Part shown: positions 1 to 8,310 of the stretch, in pieces
How the letters are laid out: every line of letters begins with the position of its first letter
How positions within the stretch are numbered: position 1 is the first letter of the stretch
Notes under the pieces: generated by a model
Database searches by the model: none
Told to the model about the DNA's origin: nothing
Seen by the model: the letters and a program-made list of their open reading frames with translations, nothing else
Position numbers and translations under genes: made by a program
Assembly (NCBI GenBank): GCA_017624085.1
Contig: JAGANU010000006.1
Coordinates: 19,050 to 83,049, forward strand
Direction: 5' to 3'
DNA: 64,000 nt
DNA from: Coprococcus sp.
GTDB lineage: Bacteria; Bacillota_A; Clostridia; Lachnospirales; Lachnospiraceae

Positions 1-1
1 T

Positions 2-1885
2 GTATATGAGACGGATCCACAGAAGGATGTATCAATAAGACTTATCACTGACCATATACGTTCCGTTACATTTATGACCTCAGATGGTATCGTGCCATCA
101 AATGAAGGTCGAGGCTATGTGCTTAGAAGACTCCTTCGCCGTGCAGCAAGACACGGAAGGCTTCTGGGTATTAAGGGTAAGTTCCTGTCCGAGCTTGCAA
201 ACACTGTTATCGAGGTTTCAAAGGACGCATATCCGGAGCTCGGAGAGAAGAAGGAATATATATTCAACAAAATAGATAAAGAAGAGGACAGCTTTAACAA
301 AACGATCGATACAGGACTTGCTATTCTTAAGGACTTTATCCTTGATATCAAGGCAGAGGGCAAGACTTGTCTTTCAGGTGATCATGCATTTAAGCTGTAT
401 GACACATATGGCTTCCCACTTGATCTTACAAAGGAGATTCTTGAGGAGCAGGGCATAACCGTTGATGAGGACAGATTTACTGAATGCATGAACATCCAGA
501 GGGAAACTGCAAGAAAAGCAAGAAAGACAACGACCTATATGGGAGCTGATGCAACTGTATACGAGGAGCTTCCTGCTGACATGACATCTGTTTTTGTTGG
601 CTATGATAAGCTTTCGTATTCATCTGATATTATTGCAATCACAACGGAAATCCAGGATGGGGATTCAAAGAAGTCCGTGATAGCCGATACCGTTTCGGAA
701 GGTGCACAGGCATCTGTAATAGTTAAGGAAACTCCTTTCTATGTTACCATGGGTGGTCAGACAGGAGATAAAGGTATTATCAAGACAAAAGGTGGTACAT
801 TTGTTGTAGTTGACACAATCAAGGCTGTAGGCGGAAAAATTGCTCACATAGGTTATGTTGAGTCCGGAGAGCTCAATGTCGGTGATGTAGCTGAGCTTAA
901 AGTAGATACCGACAACAGAGCACTGATCTGCAATAACCATTCAGCAACACATCTTCTTCAGAAGGCCCTTAAGCTTGTTCTCGGTGATCACGTTGAACAG
1001 GCCGGTTCTCTTGTTGAAGCAGGAAGACTGAGATTTGACTTCTCACATGACCAGGCACTTTCAAAGGACGAGATTAAAAAGGTTGAAGAGCTTGTAAATG
1101 AGCAGATAGCAGCAAATATTCCTGTATGCACTGACGTAATGTCAATCGATGAAGCGAAGAAGACCGGAGCAATGGCACTCTTTGGAGAGAAGTATGGCGA
1201 GAAGGTTCGTGTTGTTTCCATGGGTGACTTCTCCAAGGAGCTTTGTGGAGGTACACATGTAGCTGCAACAGGACTTATCGGAACCTTCAAGATTATTTCT
1301 GAGACCGGTGTTGCTGCAGGAACAAGACGAATTGAGGCACTTACATCTGTTGGAGCACTTGATTATTACAAGAATATAGAGGAAGAGCTTATAGGCGCAG
1401 CTAAGGCCGCTAAAACAGATATTCATGGAGTAACCGCCCGTATTGAGCAGCTTCTTGCAGAGGTAAAAGAGCTTTCAAATGAGAACAAGAAGCTCAAGGA
1501 TAAGATGGCAAAGGATGCTGCAGGTGATCTTCTTTCAAATGCAATTGATGCAAACGGAGTAAAGATACTTACTGCTAATATTCCTGATACAGATATGAAC
1601 GCTCTTAGAAATCTTGGTGATGACCTTAAGAGCAAGCTGGGAGACAGTGTTGTTGTACTTGCCTCAGCAAAGGATGGTAAGGTTAACCTTATTGCGATGG
1701 CAACAGATGCTGCAACAGCAAAGGGAGCACATGCAGGAAATATCATCAAGGCAGTTGCAGGTCTTGTTGGTGGCGGCGGCGGTGGACGTCCTAACATGGC
1801 TCAGGCCGGAGGTAAAAAACCTGACGGAATTGACGCAGCTCTTACACAGGCTGTTACAGTTGCTAAGGAGCAGCTTGATCAGTAA
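2..1885 (+). CDS. alaS: Alanine--tRNA ligase, 5'-truncated
   Basis: Charges tRNA-Ala with alanine in the cytoplasm. The reading frame is open from base 2, so the gene starts left of the window; about 627 codons are visible of a usual 870-880, so roughly the first 250 residues of the catalytic domain are missing. Visible parts are the end of the aminoacylation domain (TSDGIVPSNEGRGYVLRR), the editing domain zinc motifs HSATH and CGGTH, a coiled coil, and a glycine-rich C-Ala domain (GGGGGGRP). It ends just before the rpsU promoter. Identity is certain; only the truncation at the window edge is notable. Confidence 0.97.
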   Translation, partial: VYETDPQKDVSIRLITDHIRSVTFMTSDGIVPSNEGRGYVLRRLLRRAARHGRLLGIKGKFLSELANTVIEVSKDAYPELGEKKEYIFNKIDKEEDSFNKTIDTGLAILKDFILDIKAEGKTCLSGDHAFKLYDTYGFPLDLTKEILEEQGITVDEDRFTECMNIQRETARKARKTTTYMGADATVYEELPADMTSVFVGYDKLSYSSDIIAITTEIQDGDSKKSVIADTVSEGAQASVIVKETPFYVTMGGQTGDKGIIKTKGGTFVVVDTIKAVGGKIAHIGYVESGELNVGDVAELKVDTDNRALICNNHSATHLLQKALKLVLGDHVEQAGSLVEAGRLRFDFSHDQALSKDEIKKVEELVNEQIAANIPVCTDVMSIDEAKKTGAMALFGEKYGEKVRVVSMGDFSKELCGGTHVAATGLIGTFKIISETGVAAGTRRIEALTSVGALDYYKNIEEELIGAAKAAKTDIHGVTARIEQLLAEVKELSNENKKLKDKMAKDAAGDLLSNAIDANGVKILTANIPDTDMNALRNLGDDLKSKLGDSVVVLASAKDGKVNLIAMATDAATAKGAHAGNIIKAVAGLVGGGGGGRPNMAQAGGKKPDGIDAALTQAVTVAKEQLDQ

Positions 1886-1887
1886 TT

Positions 1888-1936
1888 ATGCCTTATAATT
1901 AAATAATTTGTCATTTTCTTGTTGACTATAAGGCAT
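1888..1936. repeat. 10-bp perfect inverted repeat between alaS and rpsU
   Basis: ATGCCTTATA (1888-1897) is repeated in exact inverted form at 1927-1936, with 29 bases between. The left arm follows the alaS stop directly. The right arm overlaps the last base of the rpsU -35 box and enters the spacer. It could be a long-loop alaS terminator (TTTATGTTT follows) or an operator on the rpsU promoter; the sequence alone does not decide. Confidence 0.5.
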
Positions 1937-1950
1937 TTTATGTTTATAAT
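1922..1950 (+). promoter_or_regulatory. Sigma-A promoter of rpsU
   Basis: TTGACT (1922-1927), a 17-base spacer and a perfect TATAAT (1945-1950). It lies about 80 bases upstream of the rpsU start, in the only real gap between alaS and rpsU. Confidence 0.85.
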
Positions 1951-2028
1951 ACATTTTGTGCTTAAAAATACCCAATCAGTTGTTATTTGGTAGCATAATT
2001 TACAACTGGAGGGAGGTCAGGTGAGAGA

Positions 2029-2205
2029 ATGTCAAGTGTAATTGTTAAAGAAAACGAGAACTTAGATAGCGCTCTTCGCAGATTCAAGAGAAATTGTGCG
2101 AAGGCTGGTATTCAGCAGGAGATTCGTAAGAGAGAGCATTACGAAAAGCCAAGTGTAAAGCGTAAGAAGAAATCAGAGGCAGCTAGAAAGCGCAAGTATA
2201 AGTAA
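2029..2205 (+). CDS. rpsU: 30S ribosomal protein S21
   Basis: Small basic ribosomal protein of 58 residues, part of the 30S subunit platform near the anti-Shine-Dalgarno end of 16S rRNA. The protein begins [19 protein letters not shown] and ends in a Lys/Arg-rich tail, the normal S21 pattern and length. The ATG at 2029 follows a purine-rich stretch (GGAGGGAGGT at 2008-2017 and AGGTGA closer in). It has its own promoter and terminator, so it is monocistronic, in front of the yqfC-yqfD-phoH-ybeY group as in many Clostridia. Confidence 0.95.
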   Translation: MSSVIVKENENLDSALRRFKRNCAKAGIQQEIRKREHYEKPSVKRKKKSEAARKRKYK

Positions 2206-2242
2206 ATCATTGTTTTACATTGATTAGATATTTTGATTTTTC

Positions 2243-2273
2243 AGAGTACCGATTTTATCGGTACTCTTTTTTT
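2243..2273 (+). terminator. Rho-independent terminator of rpsU
   Basis: GAGTACCGAT (2244-2253), loop TTT, ATCGGTACTC (2257-2266), then seven T. A perfect 10-bp stem 38 bases after the rpsU stop. Confidence 0.93.
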
Positions 2274-2315
2274 GTTGCAAAACATATAATATCCAAAAGG
2301 TGTAAGGATATATAT

Positions 2316-2591
2316 ATGAACGAAAAAATTAAAAACATAATATCATTTGAACCACCATGCTGGAGCCCGGATGTAAGTGCCGGTACTTCAAAAATTACTA
2401 TGTATAACAACGACGAGCTTATAATCGAAAATTTCAGACATGTCATATATTCAGATGAAGACAAAATATCTGTAAAAACAAGAAAAGGTGTGCTTAATAT
2501 ATATGGCACTTGTCTGAAAATACGGCATTACGTGTGCTACGAAATAAGAATTACCGGAAAAATAAGTGGAATAGATTGGTTAGTGGTATAA
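2316..2591 (+). CDS. yqfC: Sporulation protein YqfC (YabP/YqfC family)
   Basis: 91-residue protein of the YabP/YqfC family, which in Bacillus is made in the mother cell during sporulation; its biochemical role is not known. The pattern of short beta strands (ITMYNNDELIIENF, KISVKTRKGVLNIYG) fits the family. The ATG at 2316 was chosen over an in-frame start at 2220, because the longer version would run through the rpsU terminator and AAAGGTGTAAGG sits just upstream of 2316. The -10-like CATATAAT at 2283-2290 could belong to a sporulation promoter, but no convincing -35 is seen. The 3' end overlaps yqfD. Confidence 0.85.
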   Translation: MNEKIKNIISFEPPCWSPDVSAGTSKITMYNNDELIIENFRHVIYSDEDKISVKTRKGVLNIYGTCLKIRHYVCYEIRITGKISGIDWLVV

Positions 2592-3811
2592 AAATGGATA
2601 TAAGGAAGATTCTATATGGTATATGCTTTGTTGAATGTAATAAAGAATATGCCTTACGTCTGTTAAACATATGTGGTCATAGAAACATAAAAACATGGAG
2701 CAGTACTTCTAAAGAAAAAGCAGGCTTTTATACATATAGCAATAACATTAATCTTATACAGGATATTGCCCAAAACATAAATGCTGCTGTCACGATAACA
2801 AAGCGTGAAGGAATAATTCGCCGGATCATAACAAAACGACTATTTATTACGATAGCAGCCGCAGTAGTATGTATGGCACTCTTTGTTTTCTGGGCAAGCA
2901 GATACATATGGTATATAGAAGTATCCGGATTAAGTACATATACAAAGGATGAAATCACAAGCGTTTTAGATATGGATTATCCATGCTATGGTGTTAACAA
3001 AAAAGAAATAGATACGGATTTACTTTCTGAGTTTATTATGGACAGCTTTGATAAGATATCCTGGGCGTCATGCAGTATTACAGGAACCAAGCTGATAATA
3101 AAAATATGCGAAGCTCAGGATATTTTTATCCCGGACTCCTGCGATATGCCTTGTAATATTGTAGCTTCCATGGACTGCACAATAAGCTCTATTATTGCAA
3201 ATGCAGGAACACCGGTAGTGAAAGCCGGAGACCAGGTAAAAAAGGGAGATATTCTAATATCCGGAGCAGTAAATATTATGAATGACAGCCTTGAGATAGT
3301 GGAGACAAAATATGTATGTGCAAGCGGAGAGGTATATGGCGTGAGCAATATTCCATACCAGGATAAAATAGACAGTATATCTTACAAAAAGAATATTACG
3401 AAAGATAAGCTTTTCTCCGTAGGAATAACATTTGGGAGAACCAGTGTAAACCTGTATAAAAGAAAAGAAAGTGAAGCTGATTTAGGCCTTTCGTATGACA
3501 AAGTATACAATACATATCAAGTGCATTTTTCAGACTTGTACCTTCCCTTATGTGTCAATTTAGGAAAAAATGAGTACTATGAGCTTAAGAGCGAAAAACG
3601 CACGAAATCTGAGCTTGATGCATTTGCAAGGAAGGAGCTGGCAAGATATATTGGCAAAATGCAGGAAAAAGGGGTGCAAATTGTCCAAAAAAATGTTATG
3701 ATTACACATGGTACTGATGGTGTAACAGCTGAGGGTGATATGAAGGTCATCATTCCGGTTGGATCCTTAAGTCCCATTGACACTGATGTATCAAAGGATG
3801 CATCCAATTAA
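2510..3811 (+). CDS. yqfD: Sporulation protein YqfD
   Basis: Membrane protein of the YqfD family, partner of YqfC in spore formers. After a roughly 100-residue N-terminal region, one hydrophobic segment (FITIAAAVVCMALFVFWA) is followed by a large extracytoplasmic domain beginning WYIEVSGLSTYTKDEI. The start is uncertain: TTG 2510 gives 433 residues and an 82-base overlap with yqfC, while TTG 2576 and ATG 2594 lie at the end of yqfC. From memory of the Bacillus protein, the N-terminal pattern KNKW...SG resembles the stretch before residue 29, so translation probably begins before 2594, but no start has a good ribosome site. Family identity is secure. Confidence 0.85.
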   Translation: MSENTALRVLRNKNYRKNKWNRLVSGIKMDIRKILYGICFVECNKEYALRLLNICGHRNIKTWSSTSKEKAGFYTYSNNINLIQDIAQNINAAVTITKREGIIRRIITKRLFITIAAAVVCMALFVFWASRYIWYIEVSGLSTYTKDEITSVLDMDYPCYGVNKKEIDTDLLSEFIMDSFDKISWASCSITGTKLIIKICEAQDIFIPDSCDMPCNIVASMDCTISSIIANAGTPVVKAGDQVKKGDILISGAVNIMNDSLEIVETKYVCASGEVYGVSNIPYQDKIDSISYKKNITKDKLFSVGITFGRTSVNLYKRKESEADLGLSYDKVYNTYQVHFSDLYLPLCVNLGKNEYYELKSEKRTKSELDAFARKELARYIGKMQEKGVQIVQKNVMITHGTDGVTAEGDMKVIIPVGSLSPIDTDVSKDASN

Positions 3812-3835
3812 CACACATAAAGCAGAGGTATATAT

Positions 3836-4861
3836 TTGGACAATTATTCAGAATCTATTACAGTTGCCTCAAGCTATATTCAAGCTGTATTTGGGCAATT
3901 TGATGTAAACATTAAAAAAATTGAAAAAGCATTTAATGTATCTATGATACTAAGAGATGATAAGCTCAAAATAAGCGGCACAAAAGAGGAAGTCGGGAAG
4001 TCTGTCGATGTCCTAGAACAGCTTATTCACAAGGCAGAGACAGGATCAGTCCTTGATGCCCAGAAGGTTGACTATATTATATCTATGGTTTTAGGCAGCA
4101 ATAGTAAGATTAAAGAGAACTTAGATGCTCTTGACAGGGATATCATATGCCACACAATAAATGGCAAACCTATAAAACCAAAAACCATAGGTCAGCGGTC
4201 ATATACAAGTGCCATAGATAACAATATGATTGTTTTCGGTGTAGGCCCGGCGGGAACAGGTAAAACTTATCTGGCCATGGCTAAGGCAATTACCGCATTT
4301 AAAAATAATGAGGTTAACAGGATTATCCTCACAAGGCCTGCTATTGAAGCAGGAGAAAAGCTTGGCTTCCTTCCCGGAGATCTGCAGAGCAAGGTGGACC
4401 CATACTTAAGGCCGTTGTACGATGCTCTATATGAGATTATGGGCGGAGATGCATTTATGAAAAATATGGAGAAGGGACTGATCGAGGTGGCACCTCTGGC
4501 ATACATGAGAGGACGTACCCTGGACAATGCGTATATCGTTCTCGATGAAGCGCAAAATACAACTCCGGCTCAGATGAAGATGTTCCTTACTCGTATAGGC
4601 TTTGGTTCCAAAGCAATTATAACCGGAGATCTTTCCCAGAAGGATCTTCCAAAAGACGCTCAGTCAGGACTTGATGTGGCACTTAAGGTTCTTTCCGGTA
4701 TAGATGACATTAGTATTTGTCATTTAACAAGCCTGGATGTTGTAAGGCATCCGCTGGTACAAAAGATTGTAGATGCATACGACAAATATGAGGAGAGAAT
4801 AAACAGGCAAAACAGAAAAAAATCTGAAAGTCGTCCTGAACAAAAAAACAGAGGAAGATAA
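3836..4861 (+). CDS. phoH: PhoH family protein (PhoH-like ATPase)
   Basis: 341-residue cytoplasmic P-loop ATPase of the PhoH/YbeZ family, thought to act in RNA metabolism with YbeY, whose gene follows after one base. Walker A is GPAGTGKT at about residues 137-144 and the Walker B-like stretch is VLDEAQN. The first ~110 residues look like the KH-like N-terminal domain of this group, and the C-terminus is a basic tail. The start is TTG at 3836 behind GCAGAGG. The phoH-ybeY pairing is conserved across bacteria and supports both calls. Confidence 0.93.
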   Translation: MDNYSESITVASSYIQAVFGQFDVNIKKIEKAFNVSMILRDDKLKISGTKEEVGKSVDVLEQLIHKAETGSVLDAQKVDYIISMVLGSNSKIKENLDALDRDIICHTINGKPIKPKTIGQRSYTSAIDNNMIVFGVGPAGTGKTYLAMAKAITAFKNNEVNRIILTRPAIEAGEKLGFLPGDLQSKVDPYLRPLYDALYEIMGGDAFMKNMEKGLIEVAPLAYMRGRTLDNAYIVLDEAQNTTPAQMKMFLTRIGFGSKAIITGDLSQKDLPKDAQSGLDVALKVLSGIDDISICHLTSLDVVRHPLVQKIVDAYDKYEERINRQNRKKSESRPEQKNRGR

Positions 4862-4862
4862 C

Positions 4863-5375
4863 ATGTCAATTAATATAGAAAATGAGTATGGTGATATTGA
4901 TATAAAGGACTATGAAGAAGTCATAAAAAATACAATTGAGGCTTCACTAGACTTTGTAAATTGTCCATATGAATGTGAGGTCAATGTGATACTTACAGAC
5001 AATGAAACCATACATGAAATCAATAACCAGCAGAGAGGCATTGACAGAGCAACAGATGTTTTGTCCTTCCCTCTGATTGATTATACAATTCCTGGAAACT
5101 TTGATGGTCTTATAGATAGCCGGTGTGACTACTTTGATCTGGCAACAGGTGAACTGCTATTTGGAGATATTGTAATATCTATTGATAAGGTTTATGAACA
5201 GGCTGGACAATATAATCATTCAAAGACAAGAGAACTGGCTTTCTTAGTGGCGCACAGCATGCTTCATTTGTCTGGATATGACCATATGGAGGATAACGAA
5301 CGCCTGATCATGGAAGAAATGCAGGAAACTATACTTAAAATGAAAGGATATACAAGAGACTATGAAGATGCTTAA
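4863..5375 (+). CDS. ybeY: rRNA maturation endonuclease YbeY
   Basis: 170-residue zinc-dependent single-strand RNase needed for 16S rRNA 3' maturation and ribosome quality control. The family signature HxxxHxxxxxH is seen as HSMLHLSGYDH near residues 131-141 and supplies the metal ligands. The N-terminal part carries the usual INNQQRGIDRATDVLSFPL stretch. The gene starts one base after phoH and its end overlaps the next lipoprotein gene by 14 bases, so the three are probably co-transcribed. Confidence 0.96.
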   Translation: MSINIENEYGDIDIKDYEEVIKNTIEASLDFVNCPYECEVNVILTDNETIHEINNQQRGIDRATDVLSFPLIDYTIPGNFDGLIDSRCDYFDLATGELLFGDIVISIDKVYEQAGQYNHSKTRELAFLVAHSMLHLSGYDHMEDNERLIMEEMQETILKMKGYTRDYEDA

Positions 5376-6459
5376 AAGGGGATTGATTATTACTGCAGCT
5401 TTGGTGATGGGAATATCACTTGTCGGATGTGGTAAAAGTAATGATAAAGGAACAGAAAGTACAACAGAAGCTGTATCTGAAGTTGATGTATCACAGGCTG
5501 AATTTATGAAATCTGCATCTGCAGGGACAGAGACCTTCCATGAAGGAATTTATAACGACCTTACAGGTGAGTGGAATGCCAAAAGAAAGAAACAGTATGG
5601 CAGACCTATTGCAATTATGATAAACAATATTGAAAATGCCATACCTCAGTCAGGTATAGGTCAGGCTGATATTGTTTATGAGTTCGTTGTTGAAGGCGGA
5701 ATTACAAGAATGCTTGCCATTTTCAGCGACTATACCAAGCTTGAAAAGGTTGGTTCAATCAGAAGCTGCAGACCTTATTACGTTACAACTGCAAATGAGT
5801 TTGATGCAATTTACATGCACTATGGTCAGTCACCACAGGGACAGGATGAGCTGGACAGAACCGGCATAGACCATATAAGCGGACTTAGCGGAGAGGGAAC
5901 GGTTGCATTTTACAGATCATCAGACAGAGACGCACCTCACAATGTATATACAAATGGTGAGATGATTAAAGCAGGTCTTGACTACCTTGGATGCCGCACA
6001 AAGCACGAAAAGGATTTTGAAAGCAAATTCCTCTTTAATGAGGAGGATACTGAACCGGCCGGTGAGGCAGTAAATAAGCTCACACTTAATATGAGCAACT
6101 ATACACAGCCATGGTTTGAATACGACTCAAAGAATAAGGTGTACAACCGATTCCAGTATGGAGATAAGCAGGTGGATGATCTTACAGGAAAGCAGCTTAC
6201 CTTCAAGAACATTATCATTCAGTTTGCTCACTATACAAGCATTGATGATCACGACAGACAGCTTATTGACCTTGTAGGCACAGGTGATGGCTATTATATT
6301 TCAGACGGCAAGCTTGTACCTATTACATGGGAGAAGGCTGATTGGGATTCCGTTACAAAATATAAGACATCAGATGGCAAGGAGCTTATGCTCAATCCGG
6401 GAAAGACATATGTTACGGTATTTGAAAGCAACAATGTTGCCGGAGTAGTATGGGAATAA
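5362..6459 (+). CDS. DUF3048 domain-containing lipoprotein (YerB-like)
   Basis: 365-residue predicted lipoprotein. The N-terminus is a lipobox signal peptide (basic MKMLKRG, hydrophobic core, then LVGC as lipidation site near residue 23), followed by a polar linker rich in S/T/E. The body has DUF3048 features: RPIAIMINNIENAIPQSGI, ADIVYEFVVEGGITRMLAIF, VGSIRSCRPYYV. The exact function of this family, which includes Bacillus YerB, is unknown. The ATG lies inside the end of ybeY, which suggests coupling. A strong terminator follows. Confidence 0.88.
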   Translation: MKMLKRGLIITAALVMGISLVGCGKSNDKGTESTTEAVSEVDVSQAEFMKSASAGTETFHEGIYNDLTGEWNAKRKKQYGRPIAIMINNIENAIPQSGIGQADIVYEFVVEGGITRMLAIFSDYTKLEKVGSIRSCRPYYVTTANEFDAIYMHYGQSPQGQDELDRTGIDHISGLSGEGTVAFYRSSDRDAPHNVYTNGEMIKAGLDYLGCRTKHEKDFESKFLFNEEDTEPAGEAVNKLTLNMSNYTQPWFEYDSKNKVYNRFQYGDKQVDDLTGKQLTFKNIIIQFAHYTSIDDHDRQLIDLVGTGDGYYISDGKLVPITWEKADWDSVTKYKTSDGKELMLNPGKTYVTVFESNNVAGVVWE

Positions 6460-6501
6460 ATTAAAGGTTCGTAATAACCTTAAAACTGCATATAAAGTTA
6501 C

Positions 6502-6538
6502 AGAGGACCCGGACAATAAGTTACGGGTTCTCTTTTTT
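6502..6538 (+). terminator. Rho-independent terminator
   Basis: AGAGGACCCG (6502-6511) pairs with CGGGTTCTCT (6524-6533), followed by a run of T. It closes the yqfC-to-DUF3048 group. Confidence 0.9.
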
Positions 6539-6586
6539 ATATTTTTCAAAAAACTGCATACCATTAATCATAGAGGTGATTATAAT

Positions 6587-7006
6587 ATGAGAAGATTTAT
6601 GTATTATTTTATTATCATTTTATCTATAATTGTGGTATCTTTTATAATTAGAGAAATAATCCAAAAGAGGTCTGCTGAATTTGTTGATACAAAAATAACA
6701 GTCAACGTCTGTTCAAAGCAAATGAGCAGTACATTAAAGGAGACTTCAGCCCAGTCTGATAAAACAGACAAATACAATGGCTTATCCGGTGATATTGTTA
6801 TCATAAATGAAGAGCAGTTTGATCACAGAATGTTCTATGTCAGCTCCTACGATGGTTATGTGGCTGTATTTAACAAATATGGCAGTCTGTGCAGACTTTC
6901 CGATGTTGTAACTGAAGGTACACCCACCCCTGTAAGAAATCAGTTATACAAAAAAATATATTTTAAGAATATAACGGAGGCCTACAATTTTATAGATGAT
7001 CTGTAA
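6587..7006 (+). CDS. Small membrane-anchored protein with BofC-like C-terminus
   Basis: 139 residues: an N-terminal hydrophobic helix (YYFIIILSIIVVSFIIREII) and an extracytoplasmic part. The C-terminal ~55 residues (YDGYVAVFNKYGSL...YKKIYFKNITEAYNFIDDL) resemble the BofC C-terminal domain found in small clostridial membrane proteins. Bacillus BofC tunes sigma-K activation through the SpoIVB protease. The likeness is by pattern only. RBS AGAGGTGAT precedes the ATG. With yqfC/yqfD nearby, a sporulation role is possible but not shown. Confidence 0.55.
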   Translation: MRRFMYYFIIILSIIVVSFIIREIIQKRSAEFVDTKITVNVCSKQMSSTLKETSAQSDKTDKYNGLSGDIVIINEEQFDHRMFYVSSYDGYVAVFNKYGSLCRLSDVVTEGTPTPVRNQLYKKIYFKNITEAYNFIDDL

Positions 7007-7050
7007 TGGATAAGCTTATTGGACGCAACGCACGTCAGGAGGAATGATTA

Positions 7051-8310
7051 TTGTACGACATTATTGTAGTAGGAGGCGGTGCTGCCGGAATGACAGCCGC
7101 CATACAGGCTAAACAGACAAATAATGACATAAATATACTTATAATTGATAAAAACAAAAAACTGGGCAAAAAGCTATATGCAACAGGCAACGGTAAATGC
7201 AATCTGGCAAATGAGAGACTTGATTTATCCAGCTATTACAGCGCAAATGAATTCTTTCCCTATGAAATAGTGACTACAGATGGTTATCTACAGGTAGAGA
7301 AGTATATGAATAACCTGGGTATATCATCATATAGTGATGAGGGGTATATTTATCCGGCATCTCTTCAGGCATCCTCAGTTGTCTGGGCAATGACTGACAG
7401 AATAAGGCTGCTTGGAATTGAACGGAAGCTTTTAGAAGAGGTTACTCTCATAGAGGATATTTCAAATCTAAGCGAGTGCAATAATACAGCATACAGAGTG
7501 CATACAGACAAAGGAAGGTACGAAGCTACATGTGTAATTGTAGCACCCGGAGGAGCAGCTGCACCAAAGCTTGGGGGCTCAACCATTTCCTATAATATGC
7601 TTAATAAGCTGAATATAAACATTATTAAGCCAAGACCTGCTCTTGTTAAGCTTTTGTGCAGTGATAATATAAATGCACTAAACGGCGTAAGGGCAAAGGC
7701 AAATGTTTCCCTGCTCTGTGACAACAATTTATATGATAGAGAGACCGGAGAGGTGCAGTTTGGAGAAGGCTACATATCCGGAATAGCAGTTTTTAATCTA
7801 AGCATTATGTGCGGTGTATTGCTCAGTGAAAACAAGAAGCCATTAATCGAAATAGAGCTTATACCAACCATGTCCTATGAATGCTGTTTCGACTATTTAA
7901 AGGAATTTGTAATCAATAATAGCGATAGAAGTGCAGAGGCTATGCTAAATGGTCTAATAAACGAAAAAATAGCATCATACATTACCGAAAAGCTATGTAT
8001 ACAAAAACAAAGGGCAGGGGACTTAAATGAAGCTCTGCTTTCTGATATTGCTTACTTGGTAAAGCATCTTACCTTTACCATAACAAAAACCGGAACCTAT
8101 GATGACAGCCAGGCAACAGGCGGAGGTGTTGACACAAGGCAGCTGCGCTCGGATTCCCTTGAGACGTATGGTCATAAAGGTCTGTTTATTGCAGGAGAAT
8201 ATGCAGATGTTACAGGCAAATGTGGAGGCTACAATATAATGTGGGCCATTTTAAGCGGTCAAAAGGCAGGCGAGGCGGCCGGACGGAGAATCAATCATGA
8301 TAAGAATTAA
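7051..8310 (+). CDS. HI0933-family FAD-dependent oxidoreductase
   Basis: 419-residue flavoprotein of the HI0933/YhiN/BaiN group. It begins with an FAD dinucleotide fold (IIVVGGGAAGMTAA), followed by family motifs GKKLYATGNGKCNLAN, APGGAAAPKLGG and a C-terminal AGEYADVTGKCGGYN. The physiological substrate is unknown for most members; BaiN-like members are linked to bile-acid chemistry, but that cannot be claimed here. The TTG at 7051 is preceded by AGGAGG. It overlaps the next flavoprotein gene by 14 bases, so the pair is made together. Confidence 0.88.
   Translation: MYDIIVVGGGAAGMTAAIQAKQTNNDINILIIDKNKKLGKKLYATGNGKCNLANERLDLSSYYSANEFFPYEIVTTDGYLQVEKYMNNLGISSYSDEGYIYPASLQASSVVWAMTDRIRLLGIERKLLEEVTLIEDISNLSECNNTAYRVHTDKGRYEATCVIVAPGGAAAPKLGGSTISYNMLNKLNINIIKPRPALVKLLCSDNINALNGVRAKANVSLLCDNNLYDRETGEVQFGEGYISGIAVFNLSIMCGVLLSENKKPLIEIELIPTMSYECCFDYLKEFVINNSDRSAEAMLNGLINEKIASYITEKLCIQKQRAGDLNEALLSDIAYLVKHLTFTITKTGTYDDSQATGGGVDTRQLRSDSLETYGHKGLFIAGEYADVTGKCGGYNIMWAILSGQKAGEAAGRRINHDKN

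Noticed and set aside
1423..1797. 124-codon frame on - opposite alaS
   Set aside because: Shadow of the alaS C-terminal region; its proline run is the complement of the alaS glycine run.
2262..2290. Sigma-E promoter for yqfC
   Set aside because: CATATAAT could be a -10, but nothing at the expected distance resembles a sigma-E -35.
7006..7047. 13-codon ORF between the BofC-like gene and the flavoprotein gene (possible leader peptide)
   Set aside because: Overlaps the preceding stop by chance as TAATG and ends in the ribosome site; no attenuator structure follows.
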